From positions 364,747-428,746 of the forward strand of contig NZ_LT629850.1 of assembly GCF_900106845.1 (NCBI RefSeq): 64,000 bases of DNA. Direction: 5' to 3'. This document shows, one piece after another, positions 7,315 to 17,885 of this stretch. The first letter of the stretch is position 1. Every line of letters begins with the position of its first letter. Under the pieces are notes generated by a model that searched no databases, was not told the origin of the DNA, and saw nothing but the letters and a program-made list of their open reading frames with translations. The position numbers and the translations under genes were made by a program. Source of the DNA: Romboutsia timonensis (lineage in GTDB: Bacteria; Bacillota; Clostridia; Peptostreptococcales; Peptostreptococcaceae).

Positions 7315-9804
7315 ATGGAAAAATACGCAAAAGTCATAGTAAGAAGTAATACTTTCCACACTGACAACTTATTTACATATAAAATACCGGAATTTTTAAA
7401 AAATCAGATATATGTTGGTCATAGGGTTTTAGTACCATTTGGAAAAGGAAATAAACCTACAGAGGCTTTTGTATTTAAAATATCTGATACTTTAGAAGAA
7501 GATATGAAGCTTAAGGAAGTAGTAGATGTATTAGATGAAGAACCTATTTTTAAATTAGAGGATTTAGAACTTGTAAACTGGATGAAAAATAGATATCTTT
7601 GTACTTATATAGATTGCATAAATTTAATATATCCTAAAGGATATAAAGTAAATAACTATAAAGTTGTAAGTTTAAGTGATGAAGTATTGAATTTAAATGA
7701 AAATGAGTTTACAGATTTATTATCATCATTAGATGATATACAAAAAGATATTATTAGTAAAATAAATATATCAAAGGGAAAATTAAAAACTGAAAAGTTA
7801 AAGAAAATACCTAATATAAATTATATATTAGATAAAATGAGTAAAAAAAATATAATTAATTTAAAATGGGAATATAAAAATCATAAGAATGAAAAAAACT
7901 TGTGTTATATATCACTTTCAATAGAAGCTGATGAAGTTGATGACTATTTAAAGAAAAATAAAATAAACTTAGGTGCAAAGCAAAAGGAAATAGTAAATTT
8001 CCTAAAAAATAATGATAGAGTAGAAATTAATGATTTGATTGATATATTAAAGGCATCTAAACAAAGTATATTATCACTTCAAAATAAGAATTTGATAGAT
8101 ATTAAATTAGAAGATTACTATAGAAATCCAGAAAATGCTTATACTTTAGAGCAAAAAGAAATATATTTAAATGAAGAACAAAAAAATGCATGTAACAAAG
8201 TTATATCGGAAATGTTTGACCAAAATAAAAAACCTTATATGTTACATGGAGTAACAGGTAGTGGAAAAACTGAAGTATATATGGAGATAATAGATTATGC
8301 TTTGAGTCAAGGGTTAGATAGCATAGTATTAGTTCCAGAGATCGCTTTAACACCACAGACTATAACTAGGTTTAAAAATAGGTTTGGAGACATTGTAGGT
8401 GTTTTTCATAGTCAATTATCTGAAGGACAAAAACATGATGTTTATAAAGCTATTAAAGCTGGTAATATAAGAATATTAATAGGAGCAAGATCTGCTTTAT
8501 TTGCGCCTTTTAATAGTTTAGGAGTAATAATAATTGATGAGTTTCATGAAACTTCTTATAAATCAGAAAAGAATCCTAAATTTAGTGCAATAGAAGTTGC
8601 AAAATTTATTTCTAATAAAAATAATATATCATTAGTATTAGGTTCTGCAACTCCATCTATAGATGAATATTATAAAGCAAAAAATGGAGAATATAACCTT
8701 ATTGAAATAAAGCAAAGGGCTAATAAAAATCCACTTCCTAAAATTGAAGTTGTAGATATGAAAGAAGAGTTAAATAAAGGAAATAAAAGTATCTTTAGTT
8801 TCAAGCTACAAGATGAAATAAAACAAGCTATTAAAAATAACAATCAAGTAATATTATTTTTAAATAGAAGAGGATATGCGAGTTTCGTATCATGTAGAAG
8901 TTGTGGATATGTGTTTCAATGTGAAAATTGTGATATATCTCTTACATATCACAAGGGCAAAAATATAGGAAGATGCCATTATTGTGGTTATGAAAGAGAG
9001 ATACCAAAGGAATGTCCAGAGTGTAGTAGTATATATGTTAAGCCTTTTGGAGTAGGTACTCAAAAAATAGAAGAAGAATTAAAAGTAATTTTTCCAGAAC
9101 TTAAGGTTCTTAGAATGGATAAGGATACAACTTCAAAAAAAGGATCTCTTGAAGAAATATTAAATAAATTTAAAAATAAAGAAGCAGATATATTAATCGG
9201 AACACAAATGTTAAGTAAAGGTCTAGATTTTGATAATGTAACTTTAGTAGGTATCTTATCTGCAGACATGATATTAAACTTCCCAGATTTTAAAAGTTTT
9301 GAAACTACATTTCAATTAATAACTCAGGTTTCAGGACGTGCTGGTAGATCAGATAAAGAAGGAAAAGTAGTGCTTCAGACATATGATACAGATCACTACT
9401 CAATAAGACGAGCTATTAATTATGACTTTGAAGGTTTTTATGAAGATGAAATAAAAATAAGGAAAGCATTTGGATATGCTCCATTTAACAATATGATAAG
9501 TGTAGTTGTAAGTGGAGAAAATGAAAACTTAGTAAAAAAGAATATTCAAAATATGTACGATTCTATTATATATTTACTAAAAGGAAGAGGTATAACTGAT
9601 TTTGAATTTATACTAGGACCAAATCCTTGTTCAATTTCTAAGATAAATCAAAATTATAGATGGCAAATATTATTTAAAGATGATAATATTGAAATTAATT
9701 TATTAAAGGGTATAATAAAGTATATATGTATAACAAAAAGAGATGTTGTGTTTAGCAAAGAAATAAACATATCAATAGATATTAACCCAAATAGTGTATT
9801 ATAG
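7315..9804 (+). CDS. priA: Primosomal protein N' (replication restart helicase)
   Basis: PriA is the 3'-5' helicase that reloads the replisome at stalled forks. At 829 residues it is full length. Walker A GVTGSGKTEVY lies near residue 311. The DExH box reads DEFHETSY, where better-known PriA proteins have DEEH; the catalytic Asp, Glu and His are kept. Eight cysteines in the CRSC...CENC...CHYC...CPEC block form the two zinc sites. The C-terminal half has the GTQKIEEEL and TQVSGRAGR motifs. def follows after 12 bases. Confidence 0.95.
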   Translation: MEKYAKVIVRSNTFHTDNLFTYKIPEFLKNQIYVGHRVLVPFGKGNKPTEAFVFKISDTLEEDMKLKEVVDVLDEEPIFKLEDLELVNWMKNRYLCTYIDCINLIYPKGYKVNNYKVVSLSDEVLNLNENEFTDLLSSLDDIQKDIISKINISKGKLKTEKLKKIPNINYILDKMSKKNIINLKWEYKNHKNEKNLCYISLSIEADEVDDYLKKNKINLGAKQKEIVNFLKNNDRVEINDLIDILKASKQSILSLQNKNLIDIKLEDYYRNPENAYTLEQKEIYLNEEQKNACNKVISEMFDQNKKPYMLHGVTGSGKTEVYMEIIDYALSQGLDSIVLVPEIALTPQTITRFKNRFGDIVGVFHSQLSEGQKHDVYKAIKAGNIRILIGARSALFAPFNSLGVIIIDEFHETSYKSEKNPKFSAIEVAKFISNKNNISLVLGSATPSIDEYYKAKNGEYNLIEIKQRANKNPLPKIEVVDMKEELNKGNKSIFSFKLQDEIKQAIKNNNQVILFLNRRGYASFVSCRSCGYVFQCENCDISLTYHKGKNIGRCHYCGYEREIPKECPECSSIYVKPFGVGTQKIEEELKVIFPELKVLRMDKDTTSKKGSLEEILNKFKNKEADILIGTQMLSKGLDFDNVTLVGILSADMILNFPDFKSFETTFQLITQVSGRAGRSDKEGKVVLQTYDTDHYSIRRAINYDFEGFYEDEIKIRKAFGYAPFNNMISVVVSGENENLVKKNIQNMYDSIIYLLKGRGITDFEFILGPNPCSISKINQNYRWQILFKDDNIEINLLKGIIKYICITKRDVVFSKEINISIDINPNSVL

Positions 9805-9816
9805 GAGGAATAAAAA

Positions 9817-10257
9817 ATGGCATTAAGAGAAATAGTTCAAATAGGAGAACCAGTTTTAAGAAAGAAAGCAAAAAAAGTTGAAGTAATCGATGAAAAGATA
9901 TTACAAATATTAGATGATATGGCAGATACAATGTATAATGCTGATGGAGTAGGACTTGCTGCACCTCAAGTTGGTATATTAAAAAGAATAGTAGTTATAG
10001 ATATCGGAGATGGACTACTAGAACTTATAAATCCTGAAATAATAGAAACATCTGGAGAGCAAATAGGAGAAGAAGGATGTTTAAGTGTTATAGGAGAATC
10101 AGGAATAGTTAGAAGACCAAATATTGTAAAAGTAAGAGCTTATAATAGAAAAGGTCAATTATTTGAAATAGAAGGAGAAGAGCTTTTAGCTAGAGCATTC
10201 TGCCACGAGATAGATCATTTAGATGGTATACTATACGTAGATAAAGTAGAAAAATAA
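9817..10257 (+). CDS. def: Peptide deformylase
   Basis: Def removes the formyl group from new proteins. All three metal-site motifs are present in 146 residues: [16 protein letters not shown] and HEIDH (the last giving two histidines and the catalytic Glu). It is followed after 14 bases by fmt, which adds the formyl group, the usual coupling. AGGAGG lies 9 bases before the ATG. Confidence 0.96.
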   Translation: MALREIVQIGEPVLRKKAKKVEVIDEKILQILDDMADTMYNADGVGLAAPQVGILKRIVVIDIGDGLLELINPEIIETSGEQIGEEGCLSVIGESGIVRRPNIVKVRAYNRKGQLFEIEGEELLARAFCHEIDHLDGILYVDKVEK

Positions 10258-10271
10258 TAGGAGATGATAAA

Positions 10272-11201
10272 ATGAGAGTACTATTTATGGGAACGCCTGA
10301 TATAGCTACAGGGTGTTTGCAAAAACTGATAGATGAAAAATATGACATAATAGGTGTTGTAACTCAACCTGACAAGCCACAAAATAGAGGTAAAAAATTA
10401 GGTATGCCACCTGTTAAAGAATTAGCTTTAAAATATGATATACCAGTATATCAACCAATAAAAGCTAGAGATGAAGAATTTGTAGCAACTTTAAAAGAAC
10501 TAAATCCAGATATAATAGTAGTAGTTGCATTTGGTCAAATACTTCCAAAGTCAATATTAGATATACCTAAATTTGGATGTATAAATGTTCACGTTTCATT
10601 ATTGCCTAAGTATAGAGGAGCAGCTCCAATAAACTGGGTAATAATAAATGGAGAAGAAAAGACTGGAGTTACTACTATGTATATGGATGAAGGTCTAGAT
10701 ACTGGAGATATGATATTAACAGAAGAATTTGATTTAGATGATGAAATAACAGCAGGTGAACTTCATGACAAAATGAAAGATAGAGGAGCGGATGTTTTAA
10801 TAGAGACATTAAAACAAATAGAAAAAGGAACTGCCCCTAGAATACCTCAAAATCATGAAGAGTTTACATATGCTCCAATGATGAATAAAGCCTTAGGAGA
10901 AATAAACTGGTCAAAATCAGCAAGAGAAATACATAATCTTGTAAGAGGTGTAAATCCATGGCCAAGTGCTTATACAACTTATGAAGGATCGACTATGAAG
11001 GTATGGAAAACTGAAGTTTTAAATGAAACTAGTGATAAAGAGCCAGGAACAATACTTAAGGTTGATAAAGATGGTATAAGAATAAGTACTAAGGATAATG
11101 TAGTTTTAGTTAAAGAAATTCAAATGCCAGGAAAGAAAAGAGTACTTGTATCTGAATATATAAAAGGAAATAATATAAACACTAATACAATATTAGGTTA
11201 G
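10272..11201 (+). CDS. fmt: Methionyl-tRNA formyltransferase
   Basis: Fmt formylates initiator Met-tRNA using 10-formyltetrahydrofolate. The N-terminal transferase domain starts MRVLFMGTPDIA and contains the signature NVHVSLLPKYRGAAPINW. The C-terminal tRNA-binding domain includes ARAIHN-like SAREIHNLVRGVNPWPSAYT. At 309 residues it is the normal length. It sits in the def-fmt pair, and the DUF116 gene begins 2 bases after its stop. Confidence 0.96.
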   Translation: MRVLFMGTPDIATGCLQKLIDEKYDIIGVVTQPDKPQNRGKKLGMPPVKELALKYDIPVYQPIKARDEEFVATLKELNPDIIVVVAFGQILPKSILDIPKFGCINVHVSLLPKYRGAAPINWVIINGEEKTGVTTMYMDEGLDTGDMILTEEFDLDDEITAGELHDKMKDRGADVLIETLKQIEKGTAPRIPQNHEEFTYAPMMNKALGEINWSKSAREIHNLVRGVNPWPSAYTTYEGSTMKVWKTEVLNETSDKEPGTILKVDKDGIRISTKDNVVLVKEIQMPGKKRVLVSEYIKGNNINTNTILG

Positions 11202-11203
11202 GT

Positions 11204-11947
11204 ATGAATATGATAGATATCAAAAAATACATAACTACGATAGGGATATTAATAGCAATACTTATTTTAGGTACTGCTATTATAAATATATTTATATCTA
11301 GTTTAGTTAATATATTTGGATTATTAATTAATATTTTAGTATTAACTATAATAATAATTATAATTTTTTCAACAATAGTTACTTATAATATAATTAAAGA
11401 TAAAAAAGTTAATTCTAGTTTAATGAAAATTAACTTAAAAATTGCAAACTTATTATTTAATCCAGTTATTTTTATAGCTTCATCTATAGGTATACCTAAA
11501 AATGAAATGAGAAAAATATATGTAAAGTTAAATAATAGCTATATATATAGCAACAAATATAATTTTAATTCTAAAGATATAATGATACTTATACCTCATT
11601 GTGTACAAAAAAATAGTTGTAAATTAAAAGTAACTAATAAAATAGAAAATTGTGCAAAATGTGGGTTATGCAATGTAAGTGATTTAGTTAAACTAAAAGA
11701 AAAAACAGGAATAAACATATTCATAGCTACAGGTGGAACATTAGCTAGAAAAGTAATTATAGAAAATAAACCTAAAGCTGTTATAGCTGTAGCTTGTGAA
11801 AGAGATTTAACATCTGGTATTCAAGATATGAAGCATATACCAGTGTTAGGTATATTTAATAAAAGGCCAAATGGTCCGTGTGTAGATACTTTTATAGATA
11901 TACACGAAGTTGAAGATGCAATAAATTTCTTAACTAATAAAAAATAA
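11204..11947 (+). CDS. DUF116 domain membrane protein
   Basis: This 247-residue protein has a strongly hydrophobic N-terminus with two likely membrane segments (about 11-33 and 38-62). A DUF116 domain follows, with a cysteine cluster reading HCVQKNSC...CAKCGLC and a later AVACERDL segment. The cysteines suggest metal or iron-sulfur binding, but this is inference. The function of the family is not established. It is wedged between fmt and the zinc peptidase gene, an arrangement I recall from other clostridia. Confidence 0.8.
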   Translation: MNMIDIKKYITTIGILIAILILGTAIINIFISSLVNIFGLLINILVLTIIIIIIFSTIVTYNIIKDKKVNSSLMKINLKIANLLFNPVIFIASSIGIPKNEMRKIYVKLNNSYIYSNKYNFNSKDIMILIPHCVQKNSCKLKVTNKIENCAKCGLCNVSDLVKLKEKTGINIFIATGGTLARKVIIENKPKAVIAVACERDLTSGIQDMKHIPVLGIFNKRPNGPCVDTFIDIHEVEDAINFLTNKK

Positions 11948-11969
11948 ATACTAAGGGAGAGTGGTTTTA

Positions 11970-12680
11970 ATGCCATATTATGGTTACGGAGGTTATGGAT
12001 ATTATGGATGGGATCCTACATTTATAATCTTAGTTCCAGCTATACTTTTTACTATTTATGCTCAGTTTAAAGTAAGTTCTACAACTAGTAGATTTTTAAG
12101 AGTTAATACTCAAAGAGGATTTACAGGAGAACAAGTTGCAAGAAGAATATTAGAATCAAATGGATTATATGATGTTAGAATTGAAATGGTAAGAGGTCAT
12201 TTAAGTGACCATTATGACCCAAGAAATAAGGTATTAAGACTATCACAGGATATATACTATGGAACATCAGTAACATCAGTAGCTGTTGCTGCTCATGAAT
12301 GTGGCCATGCGATTCAACATGCTAAAGGATATGTGCCTCTAAATTTAAGAAGTAGTTTAGTTCCGGTAGTAAACTTTGCATCAAATATATCATGGCTTTT
12401 AATCGCGTTAGGATTTATTATGAGAGGTCCATTTTTAGAAATAGGTATACTTTTATTTTCAGCATCAGTTTTATTCCAAATAATAACTTTGCCTGTTGAG
12501 TTTAATGCTTCTAGTAGAGCATTAGTTCAGCTTGGAAATTTAGGTATTGTAGAAGGTAAAGAGTTAAACCAAAGTAGAAAAGTACTTACAGCAGCAGCAT
12601 TAACATATGTTGCAGCGGCTTTAACATCAGTACTTCAATTACTTAGATTAGTAGCAATAGCTAACAGAGATAATGATTAA
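11970..12680 (+). CDS. Zinc metallopeptidase, YugP family
   Basis: This is a membrane zinc peptidase of the YugP/Zn_peptidase_2 family. The zinc motif AAHECGHAIQHA (HExxH type) is clear, with membrane segments before and after it and a late LTYVAAALTSVLQLLRL helix. The N-terminus is rich in Tyr and Gly. The ATG at 11970 is preferred over an in-frame GTG at 11961, which would lie directly on the AAGGGAGAG site. It has 236 residues. The substrate is unknown. A terminator follows. Confidence 0.85.
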   Translation: MPYYGYGGYGYYGWDPTFIILVPAILFTIYAQFKVSSTTSRFLRVNTQRGFTGEQVARRILESNGLYDVRIEMVRGHLSDHYDPRNKVLRLSQDIYYGTSVTSVAVAAHECGHAIQHAKGYVPLNLRSSLVPVVNFASNISWLLIALGFIMRGPFLEIGILLFSASVLFQIITLPVEFNASSRALVQLGNLGIVEGKELNQSRKVLTAAALTYVAAALTSVLQLLRLVAIANRDND

Positions 12681-12689
12681 ATGGAGATT

Positions 12690-12714
12690 GTCCTAGAGTT
12701 TCTAGGACTTTTTC
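12690..12714 (+). terminator. Terminator after the zinc peptidase gene
   Basis: GTCCTAGA (12690-12697) pairs with TCTAGGAC (12701-12708) over a 3-base loop and is followed by a T tract. Confidence 0.8.
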
Positions 12715-12739
12715 TGTGTAAAATAGAAGGAGACAACAT

Positions 12740-14068
12740 ATGAAGGCAAGAGAGATAGCATTTAAAATTCTTTGCGATATAGAAGAGAATAACAATTATT
12801 CTAATATAGCAATAAATAAACATTTTAAAAATTTAAAAATATCAAATCAAGATAGAGGACTAGCTACAGAAATTGTATATGGAGTAGTTGAAAATAAATA
12901 CTATTTAGACTATGTTATAAATAAACTTTCAAAGATAAAGACGCAAAAATTATCAATCTGTGTTAAAATATTACTAAGAATGGGGATTTATCAGATTGCG
13001 TTTTTAAATAGTATTTCGGATTACGCAGCTGTAAATGAAACTGTTAACTTAGTTAAGAAGTATGATAAAAGATCTAGTGGATTTGTAAATGCCATACTTA
13101 GAAATATTATAAGAAATAAAGATGAGATATTAAATGTAGATATAGAAAATGACGATATAATGTATCTATCTACTAAATATTCATATAGTCCTTGGATGAT
13201 AAAAAACTTTATTAATAGTTTTGGAAAAGATTTTACAGAAGACTTAATAGAAGCTAATAATGAAAAGCCTAGTATATATTTAAGAACGAATACATTAAAG
13301 ATTAGCAGAGATGAGCTTATAGAAAAATTAAAAGAAAATGGTTTAAAAGCTTATAAAGTATCTATCATAGATGAAGCTATAAGGGTTGAAAATCTTAAAG
13401 ATATAGAAAATAATGAATTATTTAAAGAAGGATTATTTACTATACAAGATATAAGCTCTATGATGGCATCAAAGGTATTAAATCCTAAAGAAAATTCAAA
13501 TGCATTAGATGTATGTAGTGCTCCTGGAGGAAAAACTACTCACATAGCAACACTTATGAACAATACTGGTAAGGTTATTTCTAGAGATGTATTTGAACAT
13601 AAATTAAAACTTATAAATAATACGGTAAATAGATTAGGTCTTACAAACGTAGAAGTTCAAAACTTTGATGCATCAATTTTAGATGAAAATAGCGTAGATA
13701 AATTTGATTATGTTCTAGCTGATGTTCCTTGCTCAGGTCTGGGTATAATAAGAAGGAAGCCAGAAATAAAATATAAATCAAAGGCAGAAATAAAAGATTT
13801 ACCAGTTTTACAAAGAAAGATTTTAGAAAATGCATCTAAGTATGTTAAGGTAGGTGGAAGTCTTTTATACAGTACATGTACTATATTAGATAGTGAAAAT
13901 ATAGAAGTAATAAATAATTTCTTAAAAGAAAATGACAACTTTGAATTAGTACCTATCGATGAAGTAAATGTAGATTTAGATAATCAAGAAAAAGGATACT
14001 TAAAAATATATCCTAATATTCACGGTATGGATGGATTCTTTATAGCAAAATTAAAAAGAGTAAGGTAG
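12740..14068 (+). CDS. rsmB: 16S rRNA (cytosine-967-C5)-methyltransferase
   Basis: RsmB (Sun) methylates C967 of 16S rRNA using S-adenosylmethionine. The N-terminal third is a NusB-like RNA-binding domain with AVNETVNLVKKY. The C-terminal Rossmann domain has the SAM motif VCSAPGGKTTHIA, and the two catalytic cysteines lie in DVPCSGLG and YSTCTI. At 442 residues it is full length. rlmN follows after 7 bases. Confidence 0.94.
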   Translation: MKAREIAFKILCDIEENNNYSNIAINKHFKNLKISNQDRGLATEIVYGVVENKYYLDYVINKLSKIKTQKLSICVKILLRMGIYQIAFLNSISDYAAVNETVNLVKKYDKRSSGFVNAILRNIIRNKDEILNVDIENDDIMYLSTKYSYSPWMIKNFINSFGKDFTEDLIEANNEKPSIYLRTNTLKISRDELIEKLKENGLKAYKVSIIDEAIRVENLKDIENNELFKEGLFTIQDISSMMASKVLNPKENSNALDVCSAPGGKTTHIATLMNNTGKVISRDVFEHKLKLINNTVNRLGLTNVEVQNFDASILDENSVDKFDYVLADVPCSGLGIIRRKPEIKYKSKAEIKDLPVLQRKILENASKYVKVGGSLLYSTCTILDSENIEVINNFLKENDNFELVPIDEVNVDLDNQEKGYLKIYPNIHGMDGFFIAKLKRVR

Positions 14069-14075
14069 TGATAAT

Positions 14076-15107
14076 ATGAGTCAAAATAAAGTAGCATTAA
14101 AAAACTTTACAGAAGAAGAATTAAAAGAATTTGTAAAATCCATAGGGGAGCCAGCATTTAGAGGTTCTCAAATATATTCTTGGATATACAAAGGAGCAAA
14201 GACTTTTGATGATATGAAAAATATACCAAAGTCTTTAAGAGAAAAGCTTGAAGAAGTTTCGTTTATTGGAAATTTAAAAATAGAATTAAGCTTAAAATCT
14301 AAGGTAGATAAAACTAGAAAATATCTATTTGAATTAAATGATGGTAATATAATAGAATCTGTAATGATGGATTATGAAGATAGAGTTACTGTTTGTATAT
14401 CAAATCAAGTTGGTTGTAGAATGGGATGTAGATTCTGTGCATCTACATTAGAAGGATTAATAAGGAATCTAGAACCATGGGAAATTATAGATCAAATACT
14501 TAAGATACAAGAAGATATAGGAAAGAGAGTTTCAAATTTAGTTTTAATGGGCAGTGGAGAACCATTAGATAATTTTGAAAATACTAAGAAGTTCTTAAGA
14601 ATTGTTAATGATAAAAATGGTTTAAATATAGGCTATAGACACATAACATTATCTACATGTGGAATAGCTCCGAAGATGAGGGAATTAGCTGATTTAGAAA
14701 TTCCTATTAACTTAGCACTTTCTCTTCATTCTCCGTATGATGAAAAAAGAAAAGAAATAATGCCTATAGCAAATGCTTATCCAATAAAAGATATATTAGA
14801 TGCATGTAAATACTATATTAAAAAAACAAATAGAAGGGTCACTATAGAATACTCTTTAATAAAAGGTGTAAATGATTCGGAAAAAGAAGCACAAGAACTT
14901 ATAAGATTATTAAAGGGAATGTTGTGTCATGTAAATTTAATTCCTGTTAATAATGTTGAAGAAAGAGATTTTAAAAGACCAGATAAATCTCATATATACA
15001 GATTTAGAGATATACTAGAAAAAAATAATATACCAGCTACAGTTAGAATATCTATGGGCTCAGATATAGGTGGAGCTTGTGGACAATTGAGAAGAAAACA
15101 TAAGTAG
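14076..15107 (+). CDS. rlmN: Dual-specificity 23S rRNA/tRNA adenine-C2 methyltransferase
   Basis: RlmN is a radical-SAM enzyme that methylates A2503 of 23S rRNA and A37 of some tRNAs. The cluster-binding cysteines are in GCRMGCRFCAS, the SAM GEP motif is in MGSGEPLDNF, and a late cysteine in GGACGQLRR corresponds to the resolving Cys. At 343 residues it is full length. It begins just after rsmB and leads into prpC. Confidence 0.96.
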   Translation: MSQNKVALKNFTEEELKEFVKSIGEPAFRGSQIYSWIYKGAKTFDDMKNIPKSLREKLEEVSFIGNLKIELSLKSKVDKTRKYLFELNDGNIIESVMMDYEDRVTVCISNQVGCRMGCRFCASTLEGLIRNLEPWEIIDQILKIQEDIGKRVSNLVLMGSGEPLDNFENTKKFLRIVNDKNGLNIGYRHITLSTCGIAPKMRELADLEIPINLALSLHSPYDEKRKEIMPIANAYPIKDILDACKYYIKKTNRRVTIEYSLIKGVNDSEKEAQELIRLLKGMLCHVNLIPVNNVEERDFKRPDKSHIYRFRDILEKNNIPATVRISMGSDIGGACGQLRRKHK

Positions 15108-15125
15108 CTTTAAGGGGGTATTTTT

Positions 15126-15875
15126 GTGATTTATAACTGTGCATCCCATATAGGTAAAGTCAGAAAAAATAACGAAGACTACTGTAAGGGTGAGATAATA
15201 GACACAGATTTTGGATCTGTTGGAATATTCGCATTAGCTGATGGAATGGGTGGACATAACAAAGGTGAAGTAGCAAGTAAACTAGCAGTAGAAAATATAA
15301 TTGAGTTTCTTAAAGAAAATTTATTACAAAGTAGTAATATAAAGATTGATTATATTGATGATATTATTAAGCAAGCTTATCATAATGTTAATAATATAAT
15401 ATATGAAAAATCTATGAGCAGTTTAGAATTTGAAGGTATGGGAACTACACTTGTAATAGCAATTATATATAAAAATAATTTATATGTTGCTAACGTAGGA
15501 GATAGTAGATGTTATTTACTTAATGAAAATGGCTTTAATAAAATAACAATAGATCATTCAGTTGTTGAAGAACTTGTAAAAGCAAATATTATTACTGAAG
15601 AAGAAGCAAAAACACATCCAAGAAGGAACCATATAACTAGAGCTATAGGAACAGATGAAATGGTTATAGTAGATATATTTAAGAAGCAAATAGATGCAGG
15701 TAACAAGATATTATTAACAAGTGATGGATTAACTGGATTTGTAGATGATAATACTATAAAAGATACACTATTAAAAGATGAGGATGTAAATGATTTAACA
15801 AAAGAATTGATAAACGCTGCAAATGACGTTTCTGGAAGGGATAATATTTCAGTTATATTGATAGAAGAGAAATAG
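15126..15875 (+). CDS. prpC: PP2C-type Ser/Thr protein phosphatase
   Basis: This is a Stp1/PrpC phosphatase that reverses phosphorylation by the adjacent PrkC kinase. Metal-binding aspartates are in ALADGMGGHNKGEVAS, and the family blocks GDSRCYLL, TSDGLT and GRDNISVIL are all present. It has 249 residues. The start is GTG at 15126 after AGGGGG. The kinase gene begins 12 bases after its stop. Confidence 0.94.
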   Translation: MIYNCASHIGKVRKNNEDYCKGEIIDTDFGSVGIFALADGMGGHNKGEVASKLAVENIIEFLKENLLQSSNIKIDYIDDIIKQAYHNVNNIIYEKSMSSLEFEGMGTTLVIAIIYKNNLYVANVGDSRCYLLNENGFNKITIDHSVVEELVKANIITEEEAKTHPRRNHITRAIGTDEMVIVDIFKKQIDAGNKILLTSDGLTGFVDDNTIKDTLLKDEDVNDLTKELINAANDVSGRDNISVILIEEK

Positions 15876-15887
15876 GATGGTGATAAA

Positions 15888-17684
15888 GTGGGAGAGACTG
15901 TTTTAGGAAACAGATATGAAATCATCAAAAAAATTGGTGATGGAGGTATGGCTTTTGTATATAAAGCTAAAGATATTTTATTAAATAGAATAGTTGCAGT
16001 TAAAGTATTAAGGCCAGAATTTGTAGATGATGATGAATTCTTAGGTAAATTTAAAAGGGAAGCAGAGGCAGTTGCAAGTCTTTCACACCCTAATATAGTA
16101 AACGTATATGATGTAGGAGAAGATGGAAAAGTTCATTATATAGTAATGGAATACATTGATGGGCAAAATTTAAAGGAAATAATAAAGAATGAAGGAACAT
16201 TAGATGAATATACAGCCCTTGATATAACAAAGCAAATAGCTATGGCTCTTAGTGCAGCTCATAAAAAGGGTATAATTCATAGGGACATAAAGCCTCATAA
16301 TATACTTATATCTAATGAAGGTAGAGTAGTTAAGGTTGCTGACTTTGGTATAGCAAAAGCTGTTTCAAACTCAACTATGACTAATATTGGTAGCATAATA
16401 GGCTCTGTACATTATTTTTCACCAGAACAAGCAAAGGGTAAATTTGTAAGTAATAATGCAGATCTTTATTCGTTAGGAATAGTTTTATATGAGATGATAA
16501 TCGGAAAAGTTCCTTTTAGAGGAGATAGTCCAATATCTATAGCATTACAACATATAAACGATGAAATTGAATTTACCTCAGAAGAACAGATAAATATACC
16601 TCAAAGTGTTAGAACTATAATCAAGAAACTAACTGAAAAATCTAGTGTTGATAGATATCAAAGTGCTGAGGAAGTTATAGAAGATATAGAGTATATAGAA
16701 AAGAACATAGATTTAGATTTTATAAAAGAGTATGATAACTATGTTACGAAAAATATAGATATTAAAGATTTAAATAAACAGATAAATATAGAAAAAAATA
16801 GACATGATGAAGAAGTCGTTTATGATGATGAAGACGATGATGATTACTATGAAGAAGAAAAGCCTAAGTATAAAAAGAAGCAAAAAAATAAAAAATCGCC
16901 TAACAAGAGTAGAAAAAGATTAAAGATAGCTTTAGCTATATTAATTTTAATTTTAGTTACTCAAATATTTATATTTGCTAAATTCTTTTTAGGTGGACCA
17001 GGGAATAAAGAAGGTCAGATAAGTGCACCAGATTTATACAATTTAACATTAGATGAAGCTCAAAGAAGTCTTGATAAGCTAAATCTAAATATAAGAGTTA
17101 ATATAGAAGATGAATATAGTAATGAAGTTGAGAAAGGTAAAATAATATCTCAACAACCTATGTCAGGTGCTACTCTTCAAGAGGGTGATACAGTAACTTT
17201 AGTATTGAGTAAAGGTCCTATGAAAGGATATATACCTAATGTAGTAGGACTTACTTTAGGAGAAGCTGAAAATATTCTAAAAGAAAATAAGCTGTCTTTA
17301 GGTAATATAAAGTATGAATATAGTGATACATATAATAATGGAATCGTTATAGCTCAAGATCCTAAGTCAGGCAGTGAAAGTAACCAGGAGTGGGGAACTG
17401 TAAATGTAGTTGTTAGTAAAGGTAAGAAAGAAGAAGTAGTTCAACCGCCAGAAGAAGATGATGAAGAGGAAGAAGTTCAACCACCAAATGTAGCTCCTAT
17501 TAATCCAGGTAGCCCTAATAGTGGAAATCAAAATGGAAGCAACGATAATCAATCACAGGATTCAAATACTGGGGGAAATGATAATCAACCAGGACAAGGA
17601 AATGGTGAACAAGACACAGAAATTGATGCAGGAGGAACAATAGAACCTCCACAAGCCGAAGTCCCTCAATCACAAGAGAATTAA
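15888..17684 (+). CDS. prkC: PASTA-domain Ser/Thr protein kinase
   Basis: This 598-residue membrane kinase senses muropeptides or lipid II in related bacteria and acts in cell-wall control and spore germination. The cytoplasmic kinase domain (about 1-265) has IGDGGMAFVY, IIHRDIKPHN and VADFGIA. An acidic/basic linker leads to one membrane segment (about 343-365). Outside are two PASTA repeats (about 376-445 and 446-512), fewer than the three of B. subtilis PrkC. A low-complexity tail rich in Glu, Pro, Asn, Gly and Gln ends the protein. The start is GTG. Confidence 0.94.
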   Translation: MGETVLGNRYEIIKKIGDGGMAFVYKAKDILLNRIVAVKVLRPEFVDDDEFLGKFKREAEAVASLSHPNIVNVYDVGEDGKVHYIVMEYIDGQNLKEIIKNEGTLDEYTALDITKQIAMALSAAHKKGIIHRDIKPHNILISNEGRVVKVADFGIAKAVSNSTMTNIGSIIGSVHYFSPEQAKGKFVSNNADLYSLGIVLYEMIIGKVPFRGDSPISIALQHINDEIEFTSEEQINIPQSVRTIIKKLTEKSSVDRYQSAEEVIEDIEYIEKNIDLDFIKEYDNYVTKNIDIKDLNKQINIEKNRHDEEVVYDDEDDDDYYEEEKPKYKKKQKNKKSPNKSRKRLKIALAILILILVTQIFIFAKFFLGGPGNKEGQISAPDLYNLTLDEAQRSLDKLNLNIRVNIEDEYSNEVEKGKIISQQPMSGATLQEGDTVTLVLSKGPMKGYIPNVVGLTLGEAENILKENKLSLGNIKYEYSDTYNNGIVIAQDPKSGSESNQEWGTVNVVVSKGKKEEVVQPPEEDDEEEEVQPPNVAPINPGSPNSGNQNGSNDNQSQDSNTGGNDNQPGQGNGEQDTEIDAGGTIEPPQAEVPQSQEN

Positions 17685-17686
17685 TT

Positions 17687-17728
17687 AAAAATAGTAAAAT
17701 CTAAATATTTAGATTTTACTATTTTTTT
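17687..17728 (+). terminator. Terminator after prkC
   Basis: A near-perfect palindrome (17687-17706 with 17707-17726) forms a long AT-rich stem that ends in a run of seven T. It separates prkC from rsgA, which have about 200 bases between them. Confidence 0.75.
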
Positions 17729-17885
17729 ACTAAAATACCGAACTAAAAGTTATATTTAAGGATAATATACTATTAGTAATATGAATTATTAATTAAATTT
17801 TATATAAATTTTAAAAAGTTATTAGGATATTGTTTAAAAATAGGATAAAATAGTTATATTAGTTAAAATTTTAAGGAGGCAATTA

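Noticed and set aside
8526-8560. DEFH instead of DEEH in PriA as a sign of inactivation
   Set aside because: The third position of a DExH box is variable and the catalytic Asp, Glu and His are intact, so no loss of function is implied.
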